NCBI GenBank assembly: GCA_038496445.1
Contig: JALMLS010000369.1
Location: 62,001 to 126,000, forward strand
From: Trichosphaerium sp. ATCC 40318
Taxonomy: Eukaryota > Discosea > Flabellinia > Trichosidae
Reading direction: 5' to 3'
DNA length: 64,000 bases
The position numbers and the translations under genes were made by a program. The notes under the pieces were generated by a model. That model was given only the letters and a program-made list of their open reading frames with translations. It was not told the DNA's origin and ran no database searches. Shown here in pieces: positions 47,246 through 59,213 of this stretch. Within the stretch, counting starts at the first letter, position 1. Every line of letters begins with the position of its first letter.

Positions 47246-49495
47246 ATGTTGAGTCGTTCATATCAAACATTCGCACGCACAAGCAGAGTAAGAGCCATTA
47301 ATGAGCTTTTTTAAACTTTATTCCAGTGCCATTCCGCTTTTTGCATGCTAACAAAACGTAGGCCACTACGGTCTCTAAAACAAAGCCAACCACAAGAGTA
47401 AGTGTAAAACCTTACGCTACTGGCAAAGATCTTCGTTTTGGTTCAGAATGCCGTGCTCTCATGCTCCAAGGTGTCCAAAAGCTTGCAGACGCTGTACAAG
47501 TAACTTTGGGACCAAAGGTAAGCAGTGAGTTACAATTGAAAAAGAGGGCTGAAAACAATTTTAGGGCAGAAACGTGATCCTTGAGCAATCATTTGGATCT
47601 CCTAAGATTACAAAGGATGGTGTCACTGTCGCAAAACACATCGAGTTCTCGGATAAAATGATGAACTTGGGTGCTCAACTTGTACGCTCCGTAGCAAGCA
47701 AGACCAACGACCAAGCTGGAGATGGTGCGGAAAAATTAACCAAAAACTTTCGAATTAACTTGAAAAATAGGTACAACAACCGCCACAATCCTCACACGCG
47801 CCATCTACCAAGAGGGATGTAAATCCGTAGCCGCTGGCATGAACCCAATGGATTTGCGTAGAGGTATCAGCCTCGCCGTCGAAAAGATGTTGAAAGAGCT
47901 CGACAGATTGAGCAAAACAATCACATCCACTGAAGAGACACAACAGGTAACTTAGTATTAAAATACGATACGTCTTCCGCCAACACACTCTATAAAGGTA
48001 GCTACAATCTCTGCAAACAGCGACAAAGAGATTGGTTCCATGATCGCCGAAGCCATGCAAAAAGTAGGCAAAGAAGGTGTAGTCACAGTCGAAGACGGAA
48101 AAGCAAACTACAGTGAGATCGAAATTGTAGAAGGTCTTAAATTCGACCAAGGAACTCTATCCCACCACTTCGCAACTGATAAAAAAACACAAACTTGCGT
48201 ACGCTCTCTAGTTCATAAAACGCGTTCTTTCGTTTTCTAATCGCGAAAAAATCATTAACGAGTTCTTTTAGGAGTACAAAGACTGCAAAGTTCTTATTGT
48301 TGACAAAAAAATCTCAAATGTACATGACCTTGTACCAATCCTTCAACAATTGTCTCAATCCCGTAAACCATTCCTCATCATTACTGTTGACGGTACGCTT
48401 TTTTTTTTTTTTGGAAGCGAACTTGTTCTTGTGTTGGATTTTCTTCGCTTTTACTTATAGTGATATTTAGGTATGGAATCAGATGTCCTTGCTACCCTCG
48501 TTTTGAACAGATTGCGTGGTATGCAAGTAAGTTAAAAGTGGTTTAGAAAGAGTAATAAGAATGCTCATTTTTTTCCTCTTCTAGGTTTGCGCCGTAAAAG
48601 CTCCAGGTTTCGGCGACTTCAGAACCGCTACACTTCAAGATATCGCTGTCGCAACTGGTAAGATAATAGAAACTTTGAAATAATATCTGACGTACATTTT
48701 TAGGCGCTACAGTCATCAGTGAAGAACTCGGATACAAACTCGAAGATGTAACCATGGAACAACTTGGTACAGTAAAGCACGTTAAGGTTACCAAAAACGA
48801 TACCATCCTCATTGATGGTGCTGGTGACAAAACTGCTATTGATGAACGTTGCGACCAAATCCGTGGTATCATCAAAGAGACTGATTCCGATTACGAAAGA
48901 GAAAAGGCAGAACAACGTTTGGCTAAATTGACCGGAGGTATTGCTATCCTAAAGGTTGGTGGTGCTAGTGAAGTTGAAGTTGGCGAAAAGAAAGATCGTG
49001 TTACTGATGCTCTTAACGCTACACAAGCAGCTCTCGCTGAGGGTATTGTACCTGGTGGTGGTACCGCTTTGTTGTACGCTTCACGCGCTTTGAAAGATCT
49101 CAAGGGCGAGAACATGGCACAAAATGTTGGTATTCAAATTGTAGCCAACGCTGCACAAGCTCCTTGCAAACAAATTGTCAACAACGCTGGACAAGAAGGT
49201 GCTATCGTTGTTGGTAAGCTCTTGGACCCTCCAGTTGGAGAAGTCGATGAGAACCGTGGATACAACGCCCAAACAGGCGACTACGTCGACATGCTTGAGG
49301 CTGGTATCATTGATCCAACCAGAGTTGTCAGAACTGCACTCACAGATGCTGCTTCCGTTGCATCCCTCATGACCACATCTGAATGTATGGTCACCGAGGA
49401 AGTTAGCTCAGACTGTACGCAAATTATAAAAGCAAATCGTACTTTTTTTGATAATCACTAATACCTTATTAGCATCAGCACCAGCTGGTCCTCCA

Positions 49496-49558
<63 letters not shown>

Positions 49559-49576
49559 GGTGGTATGGACTACTAA
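47246..49576 (+). CDS. Mitochondrial chaperonin HSP60 (GroEL-type)
   Basis: Group I chaperonin that folds imported proteins in the mitochondrial matrix. Start ATG 47246; [14 protein letters not shown] is a basic, Ser/Arg-rich presequence cut by an intron before the mature part. Hallmarks: [49 protein letters not shown] (after a splice at GDG), [60 protein letters not shown] and [19 protein letters not shown]. The C-terminus is the Gly-Gly-Met tail typical of mitochondrial HSP60, ending in GGMDY before TAA 49574-49576. About nine exons, about 560 residues, as expected. Confidence 0.95.
49494..49567 (+). repeat. GGCGGCATG minisatellite encoding the GGM tail of HSP60
   Basis: Eight near-perfect 9-nt units in a row at the 3' end of the HSP60 coding region. 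They encode the flexible Gly-Gly-Met tail lining the chaperonin cavity. Confidence 0.9.
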
Positions 49577-50006
49577 GATGTCTTGCCCTTTTTGAGCGCT
49601 CAATACAACTATTTCTGTCTGGTCTACCACGGCTTAAGCATATACGGCATTTAAGATCTGTGGGTTACCAACGATAAGCTAAAAAAAAAAAGTACTAATA
49701 AAACAATTTTAAAATAAGCGTTGGCTTTATCAATATGTCTTTTGTTTGTGTTTTCAATTTGGTCTTCAATCCCAATTTGATATTTAAACAATCAAGTTCG
49801 TTTTTGTCAGAAACAATACGCAATGATAAACGTATAAGTACATGCGGGGAGTATCTTTTGTTGGAGTCAGCTGAATTATTAATGTTGCCATTTTTTTCTA
49901 TTTTCAGCTTTTCTCTCTTGGCAGTACAGCAAGTAAAGAATCATGATTAAACGCACTTCTGTAAGAAAATAATCCCTTCTACTTCGCAAAAACGCAGTTC
50001 GAGCGA
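49577..50006. other. Intergenic region, no gene seen
   Basis: About 430 nt. It holds an AATAAAA signal near 49697 for HSP60 and the promoter of the following kinase gene. Confidence 0.5.
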
Positions 50007-52424
50007 ATGTCCAGTGAAGACAGTAGTAACAATGAAACCAGCAACGAGGATGTTGCAAGCGAATCAGTAGAGAGTCCAAAAACAAAAACAAGCAGTGGGA
50101 AGCCACCAAAAGCGCGTTCTACCCCTGATGTGCAGAAACGGTCGCAAAAGTCACGGGATAAGCTCGGAGACACACCTGGAGATACAAAGAGGAAGGCTAG
50201 TCGAAGTAAGCCAGAACTGAAACGATCAAGTTCTCCTGACAGACAAGGCGCTATCAAGAAGAAAAAACGCCATAAGACTTCTTCTAAGCACCCCTCGCCA
50301 AAGGTTCAACGTACAAAGGGCACAACTGACTTGAAAGCAACGACAAGTAGTGGCAAGCATTCAAAAAAGGCAAACAAGAAACGTACAGCGTCTGTATCGA
50401 TGGAAACTTCAGCTACAAAAGAGCGAACCGACAGTTCCCCTAGAACCAAAAGTGACGAAAATAACGAGGAAGTATCTGGTGACAAGGCGTCCGAGGCGTC
50501 TGAATCGACAGATAACAATAACAACGAACTCAATAAAAAGAAAAAACTTGCTACGAGCACAGCAAGTACGAAGCGGTCTAAATTAACGAATGCAGGCGAT
50601 TTTTCGAGTTCCGAAGGCACACCATCTAAATCGCGCACGTCAACTGTAGAAGAGGTTGATCCTATGGCGTCTATTCCTACAACACCCGTACTGGACAAAC
50701 AACGCAAGCCCAAACCTGCCAAAGCTCCGGTAAAGACAGCACAAATGCGCAAGTCCGACTCTAGCAGTGTCATGGTATCCAAGAATAAACCAGAGCTTTC
50801 TACGGGTAAAAAGAACCACAGATCGGCTGAGGAAAAAGGTAAACATGCAAAAGGTGGAGGAGGCATTTTCGGTAAATTCTTTAATAAGGTACCATTTATT
50901 GACGCTCCTGCGTTCATTTTCTTGCTTTTCGTGCACAAAAACTAACCCCAATAACAATAGAAAAAGAAAAAAGATGAAGGTGGTAAAGCGCGTCGTAATA
51001 CACATAGTCGCTCGCGACAAGTCATAACTGCTGATTGTTTTTCTGATTTACCTTCCGATTTACAAAAAAAAATCACCAAAGCAAAATTGGATATTCAGCA
51101 GGTCAATGACAACTTTAAGTATTTATTGAATATATTGCACTTTTTGACAAAGGATGTCTATCGTACTACAGATCATGTTCCTGAAGAGAGACGATCCCGA
51201 CAACCTTATGCGTCAACACAAATGATGCAAGCAGCAAGTACGTTGTTAATTAATTGGTTATGATTTGATTGATGAATCAATTTATATTTGCGTTTTATTT
51301 ATTAATGGTTTTTTTTAGAGGCTTCGCTGAAAAGACCAGAACGAGATATTAAAAAACACTACAGAAATATAGAATTTAGTGGTAAAGGGTACGTATGGGT
51401 TCTTGGTCATTTTTTTAAAATCGGGTTTTGTTTTTGCGTTTTGGTGCTTTTACTTCAATTTGGTGCTTACTGGACGTCTTAGTGGTTTCGGTAAAGTGTT
51501 TGTAGCAAAAAATTGCGCCACAAAGCAACGTGTTGCGATAAAGAGGCTCCCTCATATAACAGAGAAAGATAGACGTAATAACTACTGTGAAATTAGTTTC
51601 CTCTCTTCAGCGAAGCATGATAATGTTGTAAAGTACCATGAATCCTGGATCGTAAAGGAAGAGACTTGGATTGTTACAGAGTTTCTTGAAGGAGGAACAC
51701 TTAATGAGGCCGTTAAAGTGCATCAATTTTCGGAGCGTCATATCGCATATGTATCACGTGAAATATTGAAAGCATTAAAGCACTTGCACCGGATGAACTA
51801 TGCTCATCGAGATTTGAAGTCTGGTAATATTATGATGTCCATAGGTATGAATTAGAGCTCCTTTTATGATTATTATTTAACAAATACTACTTTAGATGGA
51901 CGCATTAAATTAATTGATTTTGGCCTCTGTGCGGATGTAACCAAAGGTGCACGTACTCAGATGCTTGGTTCTCCTTATTGGATGCCTCCTGAGATGATAA
52001 TGCGCGTTGGTCATGATGTAAAGGTTAGTAGACCGCCGATTCACACAAAACCATTGCTAAACGGCTTTACTAGGCGGATATTTGGTCGTTTGCCATTTGT
52101 GTGCTTGAAATGTACCTTAAGGAACCACCTTATGCTAGTTCTAGGCTGAGAGTACGTCCATTTTTAGTTGAGTTTTGTTTACGTCCTGCTTAGGCAATGT
52201 TTTTGGGTTCTGTTGGGAGAACAAAGGAAGCGATTCCACCACGAGCCTCTAAGTTGGCAAACAATTTTTTGAAAAAATGTCTCCTGGTTGATCCAAACAA
52301 ACGCGCTACAGCAAATGAACTCTACAAGCACGAGTTTGTCAACCAATCCGGGCTCTCGCAAGGCATTAAGGATGTCTTACGAGGCGTCTTTGTATCCAAT
52401 AGCCTGGCTTTATCTGGCATCTAA
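50007..52424 (+). CDS. STE20/PAK-like Ser/Thr kinase with long basic N-terminal region
   Basis: Start ATG 50007, stop TAA 52422-52424, about seven exons, near 680 residues. The first 300 residues are low-complexity Ser/Lys/Thr-rich (for example [20 protein letters not shown]) with many basic clusters. A helical part follows ([19 protein letters not shown]). The kinase domain has [46 protein letters not shown] and [12 protein letters not shown]; the HRDLKS and GSPYWM blocks are typical of PAK/STE20 kinases. PAKs act downstream of Rac/Cdc42 through a CRIB motif, which I cannot find here. A Rho-type GTPase lies at 61875-63056 in this window. Confidence 0.85.
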
Positions 52425-52775
52425 AAGGGCTTGGCGCCTACACATGAGATATATTTAAAATCGGAATCATCCAAACCGTGCATGTTGCCATTACCATCCA
52501 GGTGTAAACAAAAACTTGTACTATACTTCAGGCAAAAAAAAATACGACATTACTTAACCTTGTAAATGGTCTCGAGCTTTGGGTTTTTTTGGTGCAATTT
52601 GTTAAACACCCGAAACTGCAAGCTGAACAGTATTATGCTATATGGTCACTACTAGTACCTATTCACTGCATGTAGAGCAGTATCGGGTACTGCGAGTAGC
52701 CAACACAAGTCATACTTATTCTTTGACTCATTCTCGTCTTTCCGCCCTCTACCAAGCAGCACATACCGCTTCGAA
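52425..52775. other. Intergenic region, no gene seen
   Basis: About 350 nt between the kinase stop and the ATPase start, without coding signal. Confidence 0.5.
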
Positions 52776-55700
52776 ATGGCAGAAATAGAGACTGTTGGGG
52801 CGACCCAAAAAAAAAAAAAGGGCAAAAAAGCCAAGAACACCGATGTTTCTGACTTTGAAATGGTACATACACTACCCAGAAGCAAATTATACTTTGCTTG
52901 TTTCTTCCGCTTGGAAAACTTGCTATTCATACTCAAATCTTACAATATTGTAGCACTGGCATAGACAATCGGCAGAAGAGTGCGCAGAAGAGCTAAACAC
53001 CGATCTCGAGAGGGTTCGTCTAAACACGCTTATTTTGTCTTAAAAACTCTTCACAATTGAGCCACGCACTAACAAAGCTAGGGTCTAAGTGCACAAGCGC
53101 GTGCGCACGCTCTCACTGTCTACGGCAAAAATGCCCTCACTCCACCAAAGGGAACGCCTGAAATCATCAAATTTATTAAAGAGATGACAGGTTTCTTTTC
53201 TCTCCTTTTGTGGGCTGGTTCTATTTTGTCCTTTGTCGGTTTTATTATCGATGAGACCAAGGATCAATCTAATGTACGTCACTGCACGACACAACTCGTA
53301 CTTTTAAAAATACCTCACAACAAAAACCCGCTCTACGCGCGTAAAAACCAAACGACAAATAAGAAAAACTATGCAACTCCGACTTTTAACCTATTAATGT
53401 CTACTGGGGATTAATTGGTTTCCTAGTTATATATTGGTGTTGTGTTGGCTTTTGTAGTCTTGGCTACGGGCACATTTTCCTATTTTCAAAATCGTAACTC
53501 TAGTAAAGTTATGGACAGTTTCAACAATTACTTACCTCAGCATGCTACTGCACTTATTGACGGAAAACCCGTTTCAGTTGAAGTAGAGACACTTGTGCCT
53601 GGTGATATAGTACAGATCAGAGGGGGTGATAAAATCCCCGCTGATGTCCGTATGGTTGCTGTTAACACTTTCAAAGTGCGTGCTTTGGTTGTTTTTTTTA
53701 GGTTGTTTTGTGTTCTTATTTTTTCGCTATTAGGTCGATAACTCTTCTTTGACTGGTGAACCAGAGCCTCAAGCCCGTAACACTGATGATTCTGATGAAA
53801 AGAACCCTTACGAGGCTCTTAACATTGCTTTCTACGGTACTATCGCTACTACAGGCACTTGCACTGGTATTGTTGGTAAGTAACACAACTTTTTTCATAA
53901 ACTACAAGTTTCTGAGTACTCATCACAACGCATAGTCTTGACTGGTGATAACACTGGACTTGGCGCTATTGCTAACCTCGCTGGTAAAACTGACGAGACC
54001 GATACGCCTATTCATCAAGAAATCGAATTGTTCGTATGGATCATCTCTGGTGTCGCTATCTTCCTTGGTGTTACCTTCTTTATTGTCGGTATCGTCATTG
54101 AACCTAATATCATCACCAACGTCGTTTTTGCTATTGGTATTATTGTCGCCAATGTACCAGAAGGTCTACTCGCCACTGTAACCGTATCATTGGCTTTGAC
54201 TGCTGTCCGTATGGCCAAGAAGCACGTTCTTGTAAAACAACTTGAATCTGTAGAAACCCTTGGTTCCACGACAACAATTTGCTCCGATAAGACCGGTACA
54301 CTCACCCAGAATCGTATGACTGTATCTCATGTATGGTACGACGGAAAAATCTGGTCCACAAAGACCTCCGTTTCCGATGCCGATTTTGATAAGAGCGACG
54401 AATCTTTCCAAGCACTTCAACGTATTGGTACTTTGTGTAACATTGCTACCTTCAACGAGCAAGATCTCCTCGATGGAAGACCTCTTCAAGATTGCGAAAC
54501 CATTGGTGACGCTTCAGAGTCCGCTATGATCAAATTTTGTCATCCTATCCGTGATATCAACGACTACAGAGCTAAATGCGAAAAAGTATTCGATATTCCA
54601 TTCAACAGCAAGAACAAATGGCAACTTCACGTTCACAAACAAGAAGGCAAAGGTAAAAACTTGGTAATCCTTCTCAAAGGTGCTCCAGAAAAAGTTATGG
54701 GCATGTGTGATAAAATCATGATTGACGGAAAGGTACGAAAAGTCTTTTTTACTTTTTTTGAGTTGGTTTCTTGTCTGTTCTTCTCTTCCTCTTCTTACGT
54801 TTCGTTTAGATTGTTCCTTTGGACAACAAATGGCAAAAGAAATTTAAAAAGGCATACGACAAACTTGGTGGTATGGGTGAACGTGTCCTCGGATTCTGTC
54901 AGCTCGAACTCGATGCTAAGTATGATGAAGATTTTGAATTTGCTCAAGATGATAAGGGTAAAACAACCTTCCCTATGGACGGACTTGTTTTCGTTGGTTT
55001 GATGGCTCTTATTGATCCTCCTCGCCCAGCTGTACCAATGGCTGTTGGCAAATGTAAGGATGCTGGTATTAAGGTTATCATGGTAACTGGTGATCACCCA
55101 ATTACTGCTAAGGCTATTGCAAGAAAAGGTAACTCGATAAAAAAACTTGCGGAGGAAATTTCTTGTTGTTTCACTTTTGGATCGTGTTCTGACCTTTTGT
55201 TTTATAGTTGGTATCATTACTGGTGATACTATCCAAGATATTGCCTCTAGAGAAGGAATTCCAGAGGAAGAAGTAGATCCTCGACGTGCTGAAGCTATTG
55301 TTATGCACGGTAGTGAGATTTCAGAGATTGAGACTGAAGAAGAATGGGACGAGATTTTGGATCACCCTCAAATCGTATTCGCTCGTACTTCCCCACAGCA
55401 AAAGCTTATCATTGTCGCAAACAACCAAAGACGTGGTGAGATCGTTGCCGTAACAGGTGATGGTGTCAATGACTCCCCTGCTTTGCAGGCCGCTGATATT
55501 GGTGTCGCTATGGGTATTGCTGGATCTGATATTTCAAAGGAAGTCGCCAACATGATCTTGTTGGATGATAACTTTGCTTCCATTGTACGTCGTCAATATT
55601 GCCTCTGTTTTCATTTGCTTTTTCTCCCTCTATTCTATGTGTATGCTGACGTGCTATTGTAGGTTAACGGTGTAGAAGAAGGTCGTTTGATTTTCGATAA

Positions 55701-56634
55701 CTTGAAAAAGTCAATCGCTTACACCCTCACTTCTAACATTCCAGAAATCACACCTTTCTTGACTTTTATTACTGTTCAACTTCCACTACCACTTTCTACT
55801 GTATTGATCCTATGTATTGATCTTGGTACTGATGTTATTCCTGCTATCAGTCTTGCTTATGAAGCTGCCGAATCTGATATCATGCGTCGCCCACCACGTA
55901 ATAGGTAAGAAGCAGCAGAAACCTACGTTGTTTTTTGTTGACTTTTTTTATCTAGTTCTGTTGATCACTTGGTTACAGCAAAACTTATCGGTTTTGCTTA
56001 CGGACAAATTGGTATTATCCAAGCTCTTGCTGGATTCTACGCTTACATTGTTGTAATGGGTGACTATGGTTACCCTCCAAGTTCCTTGCCTGGTCAAGGT
56101 ATCATCTGGAAAGATCCTGGAATTATGGTTGCTGGTTCTCCTGCTTTTGCAAGAGAAGAAGCGCTTGCTACAGCTCAAACAGCTTACTTCGTATCCATTG
56201 TAGTAGTACAATGGGCTGATCTTCTTGTTTGTAAGACACGTAAGCTCTCCATCATTCAACAAGGAGTCTGGTAGTACGTAGACACTTTTATCTTTTGTTT
56301 TCGCTTGGGCGAGCGCCTGCGACCTCTCTTCTTTCTTGTGTCTAAGTTTTGTTTTTAGTAACAAGCGTTTGCTGTTTGGACTCTTCTTTGAGACCGCTTT
56401 GGCTTGTCTTTTGATCTACGTTCCATTCTTGAACCCAGTGTTTGGAACAAGGCCACTTGTCTTTTTGCATTGGCTTCCTGCTATTCCATTCTCAATCCTC
56501 ATCTTTGTTTATGATGAGATCCGTAAATTCCTCCTCAGAAGATACCCAGGAAGTACGTGATTTTTGTTTTTGTTGGGTTGATGCTTACGTTTTTTTTTTC
56601 TTCAGGATTTATTGAGAACCATACTTATTATTAG
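52776..56634 (+). CDS. Na+/K+-ATPase catalytic (alpha) subunit
   Basis: P2C-type ATPase exporting Na+ and importing K+ at the plasma membrane. Start ATG 52776 with a Lys-rich tail ([13 protein letters not shown]), then [14 protein letters not shown] and [11 protein letters not shown]. Membrane spans 1-2 include [19 protein letters not shown]. Later blocks are [12 protein letters not shown] (actuator), [17 protein letters not shown], the phosphorylation site [71 protein letters not shown] and [17 protein letters not shown]. The protein ends ENHTYY at TAG 56632-56634; a terminal Tyr-Tyr is the mark of animal Na+/K+ pumps and shapes a Na+ site. About twelve exons, about 1000 residues. No beta subunit gene is seen in the window. 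Confidence 0.95.
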
Positions 56635-57215
56635 ACTTAATGTGGTCTATATTGTATTGAAAATGTTTACAAAAAGCCCTTGTGACACTGTTAAGGTGTC
56701 ATTTATAAATAAACATGACTTCAGTACAGTTGTTTGCGTTATTTTAGTATGCGAAGTGGTTCGTTTCTCATTGCACAATTTGCTGCAATCTTTACGATAC
56801 CTGTATATGCAAGCGGCTTGATAATAAGCATTGTGATGCCGCGTGGCGCATTACGTCTTTAGCGTGAGAACGGTAGAGTATTGAGAATCGTTGTAGTAGC
56901 GAATTTCTCAGGATAGTTGTGTCAAGGAAGCCCTTAGTATAGTTGACACCCGTACAAACGTGTTTGACACGGATATAGGATCCAGAAAAACAGGTGAGGC
57001 GAGCCATAAAATATTTGAAAAAAAGTTGACAAGACAAATAATATAAATCACGTGAAAGTTGACTTCCAAGAAAAAACTGTTTGATTTCTTATTTTCCTCG
57101 TAGGCCTATCAAACTACAATGTAGAGGTCTAGACGCAATATTGTTTTTTGATTGAATTGTGAAGAAATCACATGTTTTGACTTACGCATTCCTCTGTATC
57201 TACGAGGCTCTTTAG
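56635..57215. other. Intergenic region, no gene seen
   Basis: About 580 nt between the ATPase and the intronless F-box gene; no usable frame or RNA gene recognised. Confidence 0.5.
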
Positions 57216-58235
57216 ATGACGCAACAAAGCCCGGCTAGTAAGAAAGTACTACTAGCACCTTCTGGATGGTCATGTACAACTAATGGCGAACCACCTCAAA
57301 TAACAGAGCCGGTACCTGATGGGATGTGTATTGAGCTGTATTCGTTCATTAAGGGCGCGTACTTTTTCGAAACTATCGAAAGCGACACAAGAGATTTAGC
57401 ACTCAACGAAAGGCTCCTTTCAGATATTCTCCATAGGCTCCCTTCAGCTGTAGATTGTAATACAACACTGGAATTACTGAGGGCTCTCAGCAATTTCTTG
57501 TGGGCGAACAATATCGTTTTGCGCACTGCTTCAGAGTCTTTGATAAAAGGTGCTTTGCACCAGTACGACTCTCATTACTATGAGTATTGGTCAGCCAAAA
57601 CGCTTGAAAAGTTTTCAATGATTGAAGGTATTGCTCAAAGCGTCTATATACCGTACATAGACTACGACAGCGAACTCGACAGTGACCAAAACTCAGATTT
57701 TGGGTACCAAAGAATCACGTGTAGCAACAAGCTCATAACTTGTAGGCAATATGCGTTTTATGGTATTCCAACAGAGATTATATGGCATATTCTGGAGTAT
57801 TGTACAACATCAATACATGTGCGACAAGTGTCATTTTCTTGTCGTAAAATCCATACATCACTTGTACGCAACAAGTTTCCTCCTATCATTGCGATTTACA
57901 TACCAGAAGCTGCACAGAAACAGCTATTCTTTCTGCAAACTTCAACAATATGGACTCTTGCTCTTTGCAAACAAGCTCAACTCACTCCTAGAGGAGCAGT
58001 ATTTCTCTCTAGTAGGATCTTGCATTGTTTTGATACCCCTTGCGTGTCCAAGTGCGATGTTGATGATTTCTTCAAGAAATTGTTTGCAACGCACAGTTTT
58101 TTCTATTCCACAGATCAAATAAGGGCTCAGTTGTTTGTTTACGATCCAGCGTACGCATCCTACTTTTATAAGAAATGCAAGCACTTCAAAAGGAAGAAAG
58201 CGGTAGACTTAGGTATATGTATTGCGCCTTGTTAA
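57216..58235 (+). CDS. Intronless F-box protein
   Basis: One open frame of 339 residues from ATG 57216. An F-box lies in the middle (about 175-215): AFYGIPTEIIWHILEYCT followed by VRQVSFSCRKIHTSL. The N-terminal half contains a helical stretch (LLRALSNFLWANNIVLRTAS) and an acidic patch (DSELDSDQNSD). The C-terminal part is helical with no repeat that I can recognise. It would bind Skp1 as an SCF adaptor; the target is unknown. It belongs to the concentration of F-box genes in this window. Confidence 0.75.
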   Translation: MTQQSPASKKVLLAPSGWSCTTNGEPPQITEPVPDGMCIELYSFIKGAYFFETIESDTRDLALNERLLSDILHRLPSAVDCNTTLELLRALSNFLWANNIVLRTASESLIKGALHQYDSHYYEYWSAKTLEKFSMIEGIAQSVYIPYIDYDSELDSDQNSDFGYQRITCSNKLITCRQYAFYGIPTEIIWHILEYCTTSIHVRQVSFSCRKIHTSLVRNKFPPIIAIYIPEAAQKQLFFLQTSTIWTLALCKQAQLTPRGAVFLSSRILHCFDTPCVSKCDVDDFFKKLFATHSFFYSTDQIRAQLFVYDPAYASYFYKKCKHFKRKKAVDLGICIAPC

Positions 58236-58730
58236 ATAAACATCATATTCTGTGTAAGCGTCTTTAATTGTTTTGGTCTCTTTGAAAAAAAAATTCTTCA
58301 GAGCATAGTATGAAATACAATCAACTAGGGCCGCAGTATTTGCTTTACGTTTTGTTAGAAATGCACTCAAGTGAGCTGCATCTATTTAAGTAACATGTAG
58401 ACACAGGCCAAAAGGGGTATTCATCAGTGTACATGTAGTCGTTTTGCTAATGTCAATGCAACTGATCTTCTAAAAAACCTTATGAAAATGTAAGTTGTTT
58501 GAATACAGCTGTCTTTAGTTTCCTTTTATTAACGCTTCAAGTAACTTAAGCGTTCGTGCAGGTGTGGTTTTATTATTGGTGGAAAACAAGTGCTTGTGTT
58601 GATTATTTAATCAACACCAAACATAGAATTATTTTATTAAAATATTCGCATTTTTCACAGGAACGTGATTTAGTTGCGTGAATACTGTTAGCCTGGTGTT
58701 GTTGAAGCGTATACAATAGATTAACGAAAA
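58236..58730. other. Intergenic region, no gene seen
   Basis: About 495 nt between the F-box gene and the first copy of the dispersed repeat; AT-rich with no coding signal. Confidence 0.45.
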
Positions 58731-58860
58731 GTGGCAAAACCTTCGCTAACGTGAGGGTCAGCCCACGGCCGCAAGCACTCAAGGCACCTCGGAACACATA
58801 AGAAACGAACGATTAAGCTTGAATCATCACGATATCCTGGGATGATCGATAAAAGAATAC
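58731..58860 (-). repeat. Dispersed exon-like repeat, copy A
   Basis: About 130 nt, nearly identical to the copy at 60928-61058. On the minus strand it starts after a CCCAG acceptor and reads GYRDDSSLIVRFLCVPR, then CLECLRPWADPHVSEGFA, with a stop shortly after. It looks like the last exon of a small gene family. An F-box-like exon (SIPPEISHLILLYFNKP) lies upstream on the same strand at about 59055-59175, but the phases do not join directly. Confidence 0.7.
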
Positions 58861-58907
58861 GTCAAATATAAAAAGCCTCTTCTTCTCAAGTAAATAAAAT
58901 TGTGGTT

Positions 58908-59174
58908 TTAAGCATTGGTTACTGAACTTTGTTGTCTCTTTGTATAACAAGTGCTTATATTTAGATATTTCACCAAGCGGTAGACGGTAGCAATTTTTTT
59001 TTGTTGGTTTGTTGATTGATTAATTGAAACGAATGGTGCTGTAGTATTATACTGTACTGGTTTATTGAAATAAAGTAGTATTAAGTGACTAATTTCGGGA
59101 GGAATTGAAGCCTGCGACGAGTGAAGTAGAATAAAAACTGAATACGACATTGCTACAGCGAAGAAAATGTACAT
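58908..59174 (-). pseudogene. F-box-like exon, possible start of a small gene or relic
   Basis: An open frame from ATG 59174 with ASIPPEISHLILLYFNKP, a weak F-box start, followed by a GTAC donor. It may belong with the repeat exon at 58731-58860, but the reading phase differs by one base, so an exon is missing or the locus is broken. Confidence 0.3.
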
Positions 59175-59213
59175 TAGTATAGTTGGTGGCTTATCAACCG
59201 GCTTGCGGGCCTC

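Noticed and set aside
50306-50938. 210-residue open frame antisense to the basic tail of the PAK-like kinase
   Set aside because: It is the mirror of low-complexity Ser/Lys codons, is Leu/Ser-rich without motifs, and the sense frame continues into a clear kinase.
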